From DATAMF01 sp964472565 (GTDB lineage Bacteria; Chloroflexota; Anaerolineae; Aggregatilineales; Aggregatilineaceae), in assembly GCA_964472565.1 (NCBI GenBank), contig CAYYNB010000155.1:1-14769 (forward strand): DNA of 14,769 bases, in the 5' to 3' direction. The notes beneath the pieces are model-generated. The model searched no databases. It worked only from the letters and a program-made list of their open reading frames with translations, and was not told where the DNA came from. Numbering within the stretch: position 1 is the stretch's first letter; each line of letters begins with the position of its first letter. The position numbers and the translations under genes are program-made. This document shows positions 1 to 6,977 of this stretch, one piece after another.

Positions 1-536
1 CGCGCCGGGTGCTGGAAGCTGATCCCTTCGCGCTCGACCACGTTCACGCCCATCGCCGCCGAGTCCAGCAGCAGATCGACCACATGATCATCGAGCAGGT
101 TGACTTCATCGACATACAAAATACCCCGGTTGGCCGCCGCCAACACACCGGGATCAAACTGCCGTTCACCCTTCTGGATCGCTTTTTCGATGTCGAGCGT
201 TCCCACCACGCGATCTTCCGTCGCGCTGACCGGCAGATCGACCAGGCGTGTCCGCCGCATTTTCACGGGCAGCGACTCGCCGCGTGCCACGCGTTCGCGG
301 CACTCGTCGCAGAAGCGTTCGGGCTGCATCGGATCGCATCCAAAGCGGCAGTCCGCCACCACTTGAATCTGGGGCAGCAGCGCAGCCAACGCCCGCGCCG
401 CCGTCGATTTCGCTGTACCGCGTTCACCGCGAATCAACACGCCGCCAATGCTGGGATTAACGGCATTCAAAATCAGGGCGCGCTTCATGCGCTCCTGGCC
501 GACAATTGCTGTGAAAGGGAAGACCGCTTGTCGCAC
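1..536 (-). CDS. Magnesium-chelatase-type AAA+ ATPase (BchI/ChlI family), N-terminal part, runs off left edge
   Basis: This is the ATPase subunit type that, with a VWA-domain partner, drives metal insertion into tetrapyrroles (Mg chelatase, or the CobN-type cobalt chelatase). The visible 178 residues begin with a GTG at 534-536, preceded by a GAGG ribosome-binding site. They contain the Walker A motif GERGTAKST (residues 37-45), a cysteine-rich insert C63-x3-C67-x8-C76-x2-C79, the conserved stretch LPVSATEDRVVGTLDIEKAI (101-120), and the Walker B motif ILYVDEVNLL (139-148). The sensor and lid regions lie beyond the window. The four cysteines resemble those of BchI-like proteins of non-photosynthetic bacteria and could bind a metal; that is an inference. 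No chelatase partner or pigment gene is visible, so the substrate cannot be told. A -10-like TATAAT lies 44 bases upstream. Family assignment is secure; the precise pathway is not. Confidence 0.9.
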   Translation of the reverse strand, partial: MRQAVFPFTAIVGQERMKRALILNAVNPSIGGVLIRGERGTAKSTAARALAALLPQIQVVADCRFGCDPMQPERFCDECRERVARGESLPVKMRRTRLVDLPVSATEDRVVGTLDIEKAIQKGERQFDPGVLAAANRGILYVDEVNLLDDHVVDLLLDSAAMGVNVVEREGISFQHPA

Positions 537-579
537 GTTTTGCCTCGAATTTGGTCTGTCTGTTCTAGTCCGAAAATGT

Positions 580-585
580 ATTATA
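580..585 (-). promoter_or_regulatory. Possible -10 box for the BchI-type ATPase gene
   Basis: A perfect TATAAT is read on the minus strand, 44 bases before the GTG start at 536. The hexamer 17 bases further upstream (TGCCAA, 603-608) is a poor -35 match, so this is only a candidate. The position between two minus-strand genes would give the ATPase its own transcript. Confidence 0.3.
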
Positions 586-632
586 ACGCAGTCCGAAACG
601 TCTTGGCATGGTCACTTGGTATAGATTGGTTC

Positions 633-899
633 TCATCCATCTTTCGCGTGGCGCATCTGGCGCACCTTGCGCTGCATAAAACTCGCCACCCGGTTGACGG
701 CGTTTTCTTCTCCCACGATCACTAAGCGATCACGCGGTACTTGCACAATGCCCACCACATCCGGTTCCAGGGCTTCAATAAATGCCGTCCATCCATCTCC
801 GGTAACAGACAGCATTTCCGTCTCGCTGCCGCCCATCTGTACCAGATAATCGATGATGCGGAAGCGCGGCAAATAGCGCAGTTCGATTTCAACTCGCAC
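633..899 (-). CDS. Small conserved-looking protein of unknown function (88 aa)
   Basis: The frame starts with GTG at 897-899, preceded by a strong AGGAGGAG ribosome-binding site (909-916), which argues that the gene is real. The protein has no signal peptide and no membrane segment. It alternates beta-like stretches (MRVEIELRYLPRF, VVGIVQVPRDRLVIVG) with an amphipathic C-terminal helix rich in Arg and Lys. The layout, with a central GW motif and a VPRDRLVIVGEE segment, recalls from memory the small DUF1952 domain (MoaD-related C-terminal domain) of Thermus proteins. That resemblance is unverified and no molybdopterin gene is nearby. The gene is divergent from the S1 protein gene and lies about 97 bases upstream of the BchI-type ATPase on the same strand. 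Function unknown. Confidence 0.7.
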   Translation of the reverse strand: MRVEIELRYLPRFRIIDYLVQMGGSETEMLSVTGDGWTAFIEALEPDVVGIVQVPRDRLVIVGEENAVNRVASFMQRKVRQMRHAKDG

Positions 900-949
900 T
901 CAGTTATACTCCTCCTGTGACCGATTCTAACGAATTATGCCCCAAATGG

Positions 950-978
950 TTGCTTGTTCACGGGCCAGCGTGTATAAT
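950..978 (+). promoter_or_regulatory. Sigma-A-type promoter for the S1-domain protein gene
   Basis: TTGCTT (950-955) and a perfect TATAAT (973-978) are separated by 17 bases. Transcription would start near 985, about 27 bases before the ATG at 1012. The location supports that ATG against the in-frame ATG at 937, which would lie upstream of the promoter. Confidence 0.6.
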
Positions 979-1011
979 GCCAGCGCACTTGGCGAGTACC
1001 GGAGACACACT

Positions 1012-2370
1012 ATGGAGTCCACAAACCCAACCCTCGGTGACGAGATGGAAGTTCCCGCAACCGAGCAAACTATAGCCGAAACAGCAGTTGATGCTGAGAT
1101 CTCGGCGGAACCAACTGTATTCGAGGCGCAGCAATCTGTTGTGGCCGACGAGGATATTCCTCCTGCGGTTGATCCGTCCGAAATCGAAGAAGATCAATCC
1201 GATGAGGAAGAAGCTCCTGCTGGAGCCGAACCGCCGCGTTTCCGTCGCGGCACTATTGTCGAAGGCGTGGTGCTGGCGACCAGCCCCACTGAAGTCCTGA
1301 TCGACCTGGGCGACAACATTTCTGGCGTCGTTGCCAGCCGCGAATTAGAGCGGATGGACCGCGATGCTCTCGAAATGCTCACCGTGGGCAGCACCGTGAC
1401 CGCCTACGTTCTCAAGGCCAAAGGCCCTGATGATCATCCTGTGTTGTCGTTGGCTCGCGCTGAAGAAGAGAATAACTGGAAACTGGCCGAAACCTATCAC
1501 CAGAACCAGCAGGTCTACTACAGCAAAGTGGCCGGCTATAACAAGGGTGGACTCATCGTGCGCTTCGGCAAAGTGCGCGGTTTTGTGCCCGCCAGCCAGA
1601 TCGGACGCGAACGCCAGCAGCGTGCCCAGGGCGAAAGCCCCGAAGAAAAATGGGGACGTATGGTTGGGGACGATGTCGCGGTGAAAGTGGTCGAAATTGA
1701 CCGCGCCCGCAACCGCCTGATCCTGTCTGAACGTGCCGCAGCCCGTGAATGGCGCGAACAGCAGAAATCCCGCCTGCTCGACGATTTGCAGGTTGGTGAT
1801 GTCCGCACGGGCCGCGTGATCAGCGTGGCCGATTTTGGCGCATTCGTAGACCTGGGCGGCGCTGACGGACTGGTGCATCTCACCGAAATGTCCTGGAAGC
1901 ACATCACGCACCCGCGCGAAGTGCTCGAAGTGGGGCAAGAGGTCGAGGTCCAGGTGATCAGCATTGATCGGGACCGCAAGCGCATCGGCTTGAGCATGAA
2001 GCGCAAAGAGGACGATCCCTGGCAGCGCGTGGTGCAAGGCTACCGCGTCGGCCAGCTCGTTCAGGCCACCGTCACCAAGCTGACCAAGTTTGGCGCGTTT
2101 GCCCGTCTGGTCGATGCCCCGGAGATCGAGGGCCTGATCCATATTTCCGAACTGGCCGATTACCGCGTGAATCACCCGCGTGAAGTCGTGCTGGTGGGCG
2201 ATGTGCTGACTCTGCGCATTGTCAAAATCGACGCCGATCAGCGCCGCTTAGGGCTGTCGCTGCGCCAGGTGGACTCGGCCAAATATATGGACCAGGACTG
2301 GCAGGCGCTCGGTGATGAAATCGGTGAGGGCGACGAAAGCGCTGCCTCGGATACCGAGAGCGCGGAATAA
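1012..2370 (+). CDS. rpsA: S1 RNA-binding domain protein, ribosomal protein S1-like
   Basis: The 452-residue product would bind mRNA on the 30S subunit and help translation initiation. It carries four S1 (OB-fold) repeats at about residues 78-150, 163-242, 260-331 and 344-420. Repeats 3 and 4 are the most canonical, with VADFGAFVDLGGADGLVHLTEM and TKFGAFARL followed by IEGLIHISEL. Residues 1-75 form an acidic, probably disordered leader, and the C-terminal tail is acidic too. Escherichia coli S1 has six repeats, whereas four is common in Gram-positive-like and Chloroflexota homologues. The ATG at 1012 has a GGAG seven bases upstream and sits just after the promoter, so it is preferred to the ATG at 937. 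The gene is monocistronic: promoter in front, intrinsic terminator behind. A general S1-domain RNA-binding protein other than true ribosomal S1 remains possible. Confidence 0.9.
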   Translation: MESTNPTLGDEMEVPATEQTIAETAVDAEISAEPTVFEAQQSVVADEDIPPAVDPSEIEEDQSDEEEAPAGAEPPRFRRGTIVEGVVLATSPTEVLIDLGDNISGVVASRELERMDRDALEMLTVGSTVTAYVLKAKGPDDHPVLSLARAEEENNWKLAETYHQNQQVYYSKVAGYNKGGLIVRFGKVRGFVPASQIGRERQQRAQGESPEEKWGRMVGDDVAVKVVEIDRARNRLILSERAAAREWREQQKSRLLDDLQVGDVRTGRVISVADFGAFVDLGGADGLVHLTEMSWKHITHPREVLEVGQEVEVQVISIDRDRKRIGLSMKRKEDDPWQRVVQGYRVGQLVQATVTKLTKFGAFARLVDAPEIEGLIHISELADYRVNHPREVVLVGDVLTLRIVKIDADQRRLGLSLRQVDSAKYMDQDWQALGDEIGEGDESAASDTESAE

Positions 2371-2399
2371 CGTTACCGATATTCTGATGAAATCTATAT

Positions 2400-2431
2400 G
2401 GTCCTATCCCTTGCGGGATGGGACCTTTTTT
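2400..2431 (+). terminator. Intrinsic terminator after the S1 protein gene
   Basis: An 11-bp stem, GGTCCTATCCC (2400-2410) with GGGATGGGACC (2415-2425), contains one G-U pair and closes a TTGC loop. It is followed directly by six T residues (2426-2431). It lies 30 bases after the stop codon. Confidence 0.9.
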
Positions 2432-2681
2432 GGCATACTTACCAAGTAAATTGATCTTTTATCAATGGTCGTGAACCGATCCATCCACCTTCCACATTAA
2501 CACCGCATTAGAAATTGCTCGTTTATGAGTTTTTGATTTAAATCACTGGTGAAAAAGTAAAAGTATACTTTAAAATAAAGTCAGATAGCCGTTCGTAATT
2601 CGGCCAATGGCACCTCACCATTACCGTAATTGCACCCGATCTTGTGTATCAAAGCGCGGGACGGGAATGAGGAGAGCTTAA
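2432..2681. other. Intergenic region upstream of clpC, no gene seen
   Basis: This stretch is visibly more AT-rich than the genes around it, especially 2510-2600, and no convincing reading frame with a ribosome-binding site was found. It holds two perfect 12-bp palindromes (2534-2545 and 2560-2571), annotated separately, and possible -10 hexamers TATACT (2564-2569) and TAAAAT (2571-2576) without a good -35 partner. The clpC ribosome-binding site GAGGAGAG (2669-2676) closes the region. I saw no CIRCE, HAIR or CtsR heptamer repeat, the usual heat-shock operators for clp genes. The long leader of more than 100 bases between the candidate promoter and the ATG may carry RNA structure, but no clear strong hairpin was seen. 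Confidence 0.6.
2533..2571. promoter_or_regulatory. Paired palindromic operator candidates upstream of clpC
   Basis: TGATTTAAATCA (2534-2545) and AAAGTATACTTT (2560-2571) are both perfect 12-bp palindromes. Their centres are 26 bases apart. With the preceding T, the first reads TTGAT-TTAA-ATCAC, matching nine of ten fixed positions of the FNR/CRP-family consensus TTGAT-N4-ATCAA. The second overlaps a TATACT -10-like hexamer, where a bound repressor would block transcription. Assignment to clpC regulation is inferred from position only. Confidence 0.35.
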
Positions 2682-5213
2682 ATGTCTAACAAAATGGAGC
2701 GCTTTACTCAGCGCGCCCGGCGTGTGTTAAGCCTGGCCCAGGAAGAGGCCGAGCGGATGCAGCATAGTCACATCGGTACCGAGCATCTGCTTCTGGGTTT
2801 GATGCGCGAAGAGGGTGGTGTGGCTGGCCGTGTGTTGCGAGAGTTGGGGCTGCGACCCAACCAAGTCGAGCATTTAGTTGAAAAATTAACCAGTGGCAGC
2901 AAGCGCCCTGGCGTTACCCGCATGGATCTCTCGCCTGCGACCAAGCGTGTGCTTGAGTTGGCAGTCGATGAGGCCCGCCGGATGGGCCATCATTACATTG
3001 GCACCGAGCATTTGCTGTTAGGATTGGTTCGCCATACCGAAGGCGTGGCGATGGATGTCTTGCGTGAGCTGAAAGTCAGCCCGGATGAAATTCGCCGCCA
3101 GACGCGCCGCGTGCTGCAAGAAAATCCCTTGCAGTCGCCGCGCCGCCCAACTGAAAATCCGCCTCAGGAACAAGCACCGCAGTCGCGCCCCAGCCGCGCC
3201 GGGGTGAAAACCCCGATGGTGGATCAGTTAGCCACCGATCTCACCGCGCTGGCCGAAGAGGGCAAGCTCGATCCGGTCATTGGCCGCCAGATGGAAATTG
3301 AACGCGTGATCCAAATTCTGAGCCGTCGTCAGAAGAACAACCCGGCGCTCATCGGTGAACCCGGTGTGGGGAAAACCGCCATTGTCGAAGGGTTGGCCCA
3401 GCGTATCGTCAACCGCGACGCCCCGGCTCCGCTGCTGGGCAAGCGTGTCTTGCAGTTGGATGTGGGTTCGCTGGTTGCTGGTACGATGTATCGCGGCCAG
3501 TTCGAAGAACGGCTGAAGCGTGTGATCGAAGAATTGAAATCATCTGACAGCATCTTGTTTATCGATGAAGTTCACATGCTGGTGGGCGCAGGATCGGCGG
3601 GCAGCAGTGTAGACGCCGCCAATATCCTGAAACCCGCGCTGGCACGGGGTGAACTGCAATGCATCGGCGCAACCACGCTCGATGAATACCGCCGCCATAT
3701 CGAAAGTGACGCGGCGCTGGAACGTCGTTTCCAGAAGGTGATGGTCGAAGAGCCAACCGTTGAAGAGACGATTGATATTCTCTACGGCATTCGTGAGCCG
3801 TATGAGGAGCATCATAACCTTGAAATTACGAATGAGGCGATTGAAGCCGCCGCTGTCCTGTCGTCGCGTTACGTGCATGACCGCTTCCTGCCCGACAAAG
3901 CCATCGACTTGATCGATGAAGGGTCCAGCCGCGTCCGCATGTATAAATCGCCGGAGTCGTCCCGTGTCAAACGGATCGAAGGCGAACTGAGCGCCGTACG
4001 CGAAGACCTGGAAGTCATGCGTGAAGACCTGACCGATCCCGAACGCGAGAGTATGGATCACCGCGTCCAGGAACTCGAAGCCGAACTGGATACCTACCGC
4101 ACCCACTGGAATCCTGAAACCAACCGCGCCCGACTCACTGCTGAAGATGTGGCCGAAGTGGTCGGCATGTGGACCGGCATCCCGGTAACGACGATTGCCC
4201 AGGAAGAATCCGAACGCCTGCTGCACATGGAAGAAGAACTCCACAAGAAGATTGTGGGCCAGCACGAGGCGATTGAAGCGATCAGTAAAGCGGTTCGCCG
4301 CGCGCGGGCCGGGTTGAAAGACCCACGCCGCCCCATCGGATCGTTTATCTTTCTCGGCCCGACGGGCGTTGGTAAGACGGAACTCACCAAGTCGTTGGCC
4401 GAATTTATGTTTGGCAGCGAAGATGCGCTGATCCAGCTCGACATGAGCGAGTTTATGGAACGGCACACCGTCGCCCGGCTGACCGGTGCGCCGCCGGGTT
4501 ATGTCGGTTACGAAGACGCGGGCCAGCTTACCGAAGCGATCCGCCGCCGTCCCTACAGCATTGTGGTCTTTGATGAGATCGAAAAGGCGCACCCCGAAGC
4601 GTTTAATATGCTGCTCCAGATCATGGAGGAGGGGCATCTGTCCGACGCACGAGGCCGCCGCGTGAACTTCCGCAACGCGATCATCATCATGACCAGCAAC
4701 ATCGGCGCAGAACAGATCAAACGCGGCACCACACTCGGCTTCGGTCTGCCGGTTGGTGATGCGGAACACGCCGAACAGCAGGACTACAGCGAGATGAAGA
4801 AAGCGGTGATGGAAAGTTTGCGCCGCGCCTTCCGCCCGGAGTTTCTGAATCGTGTCGATGCGACTATCGTCTTCCGCGCGCTGAGCAAAGAAGAGATCGC
4901 GGCTATCGTGGACCTCGAACTGAAGAAGGTCAATGATCGATTGGCTGATCGCGCCATGACCCTGCACGCCAGTGACGCTGCGCGTAATTATCTGGCTGAG
5001 AAGGGGTATGATCCCGATTATGGTGCGCGGCCTCTGCGCCGTTTGATTACCAATCTGGTCGAAGATCGGCTCTCGGATGTGATTTTGGCGGGCAGCATCA
5101 AGCTGGGCAGCACCGTCATGGTGGACTACGATCCGGAAAAAGAGGAACTGACGTTTTCCGAGATGAAGCCTAAAGAAGAGATGGGCGAAGGTCAACTCGG
5201 CGAACCGGCCTGA
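2682..5213 (+). CDS. clpC: ATP-dependent Clp protease ATP-binding subunit ClpC
   Basis: ClpC is a hexameric AAA+ unfoldase that feeds proteins into the ClpP peptidase. The 843-residue product has two Clp-N repeats (about 4-75 and 80-145), each with an HIGTEHLLLGL-like motif. The first ATPase domain has Walker A GEPGVGKTA (about 225-233) and Walker B SILFIDEVHML. A coiled-coil middle segment lies at about 427-475. The second ATPase domain has Walker A GPTGVGKTE (about 559-567), Walker B SIVVFDEIEKAHPE and sensor MTSNIG, and ends in a ClpB-D2-small domain with DYGARPLRR. An LGF tripeptide near residue 685 fits the ClpP-docking loop. The short middle domain and the loop separate it from ClpB. 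The middle segment lacks the usual UVR-like EFExAAxLRD motif of ClpC. The ATG follows AGGAG by seven bases, and a strong terminator makes the gene monocistronic. Confidence 0.97.
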   Translation: MSNKMERFTQRARRVLSLAQEEAERMQHSHIGTEHLLLGLMREEGGVAGRVLRELGLRPNQVEHLVEKLTSGSKRPGVTRMDLSPATKRVLELAVDEARRMGHHYIGTEHLLLGLVRHTEGVAMDVLRELKVSPDEIRRQTRRVLQENPLQSPRRPTENPPQEQAPQSRPSRAGVKTPMVDQLATDLTALAEEGKLDPVIGRQMEIERVIQILSRRQKNNPALIGEPGVGKTAIVEGLAQRIVNRDAPAPLLGKRVLQLDVGSLVAGTMYRGQFEERLKRVIEELKSSDSILFIDEVHMLVGAGSAGSSVDAANILKPALARGELQCIGATTLDEYRRHIESDAALERRFQKVMVEEPTVEETIDILYGIREPYEEHHNLEITNEAIEAAAVLSSRYVHDRFLPDKAIDLIDEGSSRVRMYKSPESSRVKRIEGELSAVREDLEVMREDLTDPERESMDHRVQELEAELDTYRTHWNPETNRARLTAEDVAEVVGMWTGIPVTTIAQEESERLLHMEEELHKKIVGQHEAIEAISKAVRRARAGLKDPRRPIGSFIFLGPTGVGKTELTKSLAEFMFGSEDALIQLDMSEFMERHTVARLTGAPPGYVGYEDAGQLTEAIRRRPYSIVVFDEIEKAHPEAFNMLLQIMEEGHLSDARGRRVNFRNAIIIMTSNIGAEQIKRGTTLGFGLPVGDAEHAEQQDYSEMKKAVMESLRRAFRPEFLNRVDATIVFRALSKEEIAAIVDLELKKVNDRLADRAMTLHASDAARNYLAEKGYDPDYGARPLRRLITNLVEDRLSDVILAGSIKLGSTVMVDYDPEKEELTFSEMKPKEEMGEGQLGEPA

Positions 5214-5234
5214 CATCCAAATGAATTTCAAACG

Positions 5235-5271
5235 AACAAACGGCTGTCCCAGGGATGGCCGTTTGTTTTTT
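5235..5271 (+). terminator. Intrinsic terminator after clpC
   Basis: AACAAACGGC (5235-5244) pairs perfectly with GCCGTTTGTT (5258-5267) over ten base pairs, with a 13-base loop. A run of six T residues (5266-5271) follows. It lies about 20 bases after the clpC stop codon. The left arm's A-rich start gives it partial bidirectional character. Confidence 0.92.
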
Positions 5272-5320
5272 ATAACCATGTTAAGCTGATCTCATCAGCA
5301 TGCTTTTCTTACTTTCTTAA

Positions 5321-5326
5321 TATAAT
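5321..5326 (+). promoter_or_regulatory. Candidate -10 box for the receiver-domain gene
   Basis: A perfect TATAAT lies 36 bases before the ATG at 5363, in an AT-rich stretch just after the clpC terminator. No good -35 hexamer sits at the expected spacing. A second weaker option is TATAGA at 5331-5336. Since the terminator isolates the gene from clpC, some promoter must be here. Confidence 0.4.
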
Positions 5327-5362
5327 TAACTATAGACTTTCATTGAGAAAGGAAGTAGGGGA

Positions 5363-5764
5363 ATGGTTCAATCGGTGCTGATCGTAGATGATGATCGTGA
5401 ACTGCGGACAATTTATCGGACCATCTTAGAACGGGCAGGTTTTACGGTTTACGAGGCTGGAAACGGAGCCGATGCGCTTAAGTTTCTGGTGAACCAGACT
5501 CCCGATGCCCTGGTGATCGATATGTTAATGCCCTTGCTCAGTGGTGAGGCCGTGATCCAGCGCGTCCGCCAGATGCCTGCTCTCAATAAGATGAAGCTTA
5601 TTGTGCTGACCGCTTATCCCCGTTTCCGCGAGAGCGCCCAGCAGTACGAGGCGGATCAGTTTCTGGTGAAGCCCATCAAACCCGATGACCTGATTAATGC
5701 CATCCGCGCCGCTGCTCCCGATCCCGCTGTCGATGAAACCGAATGGCGCGATCCCGAAGCCTAG
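5363..5764 (+). CDS. Stand-alone receiver-domain response regulator (CheY/Spo0F-like)
   Basis: The 133-residue protein is a single phospho-acceptor receiver domain with no output domain. The acidic pocket is D9-D10-D11, the phospho-acceptor is D53 in LVIDMLMP, the switch Thr is T83 in VLTAY, and the conserved Lys is K103 in LVKPIKP. All catalytic positions are present. After about residue 115 only a short Asp/Glu/Pro-rich tail remains, too short for a DNA-binding domain. Such proteins act as shuttles in phosphorelays or bind target proteins directly. No histidine kinase lies in the window, so its partner is unknown. The ATG has an AGGAAG ribosome-binding site seven bases upstream. A lipoprotein gene follows after 60 bases on the same strand and may be co-transcribed. 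Confidence 0.93.
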   Translation: MVQSVLIVDDDRELRTIYRTILERAGFTVYEAGNGADALKFLVNQTPDALVIDMLMPLLSGEAVIQRVRQMPALNKMKLIVLTAYPRFRESAQQYEADQFLVKPIKPDDLINAIRAAAPDPAVDETEWRDPEA

Positions 5765-5816
5765 TCTCCCGGCGGATGCTGCGCTACAATCGCAGGGTAA
5801 ATATCGTCAGGGAGAC
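5764..5816 (+). promoter_or_regulatory. Inverted repeat that could cover the lipoprotein ribosome-binding site
   Basis: GTCTCCC, starting on the last base of the receiver-gene stop codon (5764-5770), is perfectly complementary to GGGAGAC (5810-5816). The latter contains the Shine-Dalgarno sequence of the next gene. Between the arms lies a second perfect hairpin, CTGCG (5779-5783) with CGCAG (5791-5795) and a 7-base loop. In RNA this would form a stacked structure hiding the ribosome-binding site. There is no T run, so it is not an intrinsic terminator. A TACAAT at 5785-5790 could alternatively be a weak -10 box, in which case the left arm would be absent from that transcript. Confidence 0.35.
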
Positions 5817-5824
5817 GGTTAGTG

Positions 5825-6898
5825 ATGAACCGCATTTTTAGAATTTTGATCTACGGTGTCGTATGTGCGGCCCTGTTGTCCGCATGCAGCAAAGAAGAAT
5901 CTCCATCCCCCCAAAAAACAGCTCCGGCCCAGGATCACCTGGAAGCGGTGGTGGCGGTCGAGCGTGCCACCGTTTTTTCTGCGCCAGATCGGAATGCTGC
6001 GCCGCTCACCTATCTCTATGAGCGCGAAAAAGTGACGGTGACGGGCAAAACGGCTGACGAAGCCTTTTTGCTGTTGATGATCGAAGATCAGCCGGGCTGG
6101 ATTTTGACCGCGCAGGTCGATACACAGGGCAGCAGTTTAGCAGGTCTTCGGGTGACAGACGCGCAGGGCGCGGTTGCTCTCGCCGTGACACCTTCTGCTG
6201 CGCCCGTCGCAACCTCTGAGCCGAGCGCCATTCCCACTCTCGATCCGAATGCGGGTCCGACGCGGGTACCACTGCCAACCCGTACCCCGCTGCCGACGCT
6301 GACACCCACCGATCCGGGCGCTCCTGACAGTATGCCGCCTGTGGTGACGGATGTATCTACCCTGTCTGCCAACACCATTCCCACTGTCGCCTCGATTCGC
6401 CCCGGCGGGCCGCCGCCGCTGACGATCACGCTGCCGGAAGGGTGGCAGTCGGTAGACATTCTGGTGCCTTTTCGCACGCAGGACACGCTGCGCGATCTGC
6501 CGATGTCCATCTACAGCGGGCCGCTGCCGGGTGGTGTGACGGGCTACATCTATCTCTTCTGGGGCTTTCCCAACATTATAGTCGATGGCGAATATAACCT
6601 CTACGCCGACGGTGTCCAGCTTTTGCGCGGCTCCTTTGTCGATTCGTCGTGCAATCTCGGCGTGTACAACCAGAACACGTTTTATGTCGGCGGGCAGGAA
6701 GCAACGGGTGCCTATTACACGGCGGACGGCTGCGAAGGCGAAACCGATACCGCCGGATGGTTTGTGTCGCTGCGGGTCTATGATGGCAGTTATGCATTTT
6801 TTACGGCGGTTGAACCGTTAAGCGAACTGCCTAATCAGCTCACCAACCTGCAAGCCATTCTGGACACGGTGCAGTTCGTGCCGCCGGAAGGGCAGTAG
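5825..6898 (+). CDS. Secreted lipoprotein with SH3-like domain and Pro/Thr linker
   Basis: The product is an extracellular membrane-anchored lipoprotein of unknown function. A lipoprotein signal peptide ends in the lipobox LSAC with the lipidated cysteine at residue 21. Residues about 40-105 look like a bacterial SH3 domain (ERATVFSAPDR, then a GWI motif near its end), a fold that often binds cell wall. Residues about 120-165 are a low-complexity Pro/Thr linker (TRVPLPTRTPLPTLTP). The C-terminal domain of about 165 residues begins at LTITLPEGWQ and carries two cysteines (SSCNLG, DGCEGE) that could form a disulphide. I do not recognise it, though the opening resembles PsbP/DcrB-like folds. An in-frame GTG at 5822 is nearer the ideal spacing from the AGGGAG site and is an alternative start giving one more residue. 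The gene follows the receiver-domain gene by about 60 bases. Confidence 0.85.
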   Translation: MNRIFRILIYGVVCAALLSACSKEESPSPQKTAPAQDHLEAVVAVERATVFSAPDRNAAPLTYLYEREKVTVTGKTADEAFLLLMIEDQPGWILTAQVDTQGSSLAGLRVTDAQGAVALAVTPSAAPVATSEPSAIPTLDPNAGPTRVPLPTRTPLPTLTPTDPGAPDSMPPVVTDVSTLSANTIPTVASIRPGGPPPLTITLPEGWQSVDILVPFRTQDTLRDLPMSIYSGPLPGGVTGYIYLFWGFPNIIVDGEYNLYADGVQLLRGSFVDSSCNLGVYNQNTFYVGGQEATGAYYTADGCEGETDTAGWFVSLRVYDGSYAFFTAVEPLSELPNQLTNLQAILDTVQFVPPEGQ

Positions 6899-6915
6899 CG
6901 TTTTATGATCGAGCC

Positions 6916-6945
6916 TTGCCCGACTCCGACGACTGCCGTTATACT
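6916..6945 (+). promoter_or_regulatory. Sigma-A-type promoter for the exonuclease-led operon
   Basis: TTGCCC (6916-6921) and TATACT (6940-6945) are separated by 18 bases. Transcription would begin near 6952. It lies just after the lipoprotein gene and suggests that a new transcription unit begins here. It also favours the GTG at 6978 as start of the exonuclease. Confidence 0.5.
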
Positions 6946-6977
6946 TCTTCCGCTGTTCAGTGGAAATGGAGTATGAA

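Noticed and set aside
9..725. Long plus-strand open frame of 238 codons at the left edge
   Set aside because: It is the antisense shadow of the BchI-type ATPase, whose Walker motifs are intact on the minus strand; the plus-frame product is His/Arg-rich and without domains.
937..1011. Upstream ATG start for the S1 protein
   Set aside because: It lies before the TATAAT promoter (973-978) and has no ribosome-binding site; ATG 1012 has GGAG at the right distance.
2432..2681. CIRCE, HAIR or CtsR operators upstream of clpC
   Set aside because: None of the consensus inverted or direct repeats was found on reading the region; only unrelated palindromes are present.
3540..5279. Minus-strand open frame of 579 codons inside clpC
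   Set aside because: Antisense shadow of a clear ClpC coding sequence with regular codon use; its product is Phe/His/Arg-rich with no motif, and it runs through the terminator.
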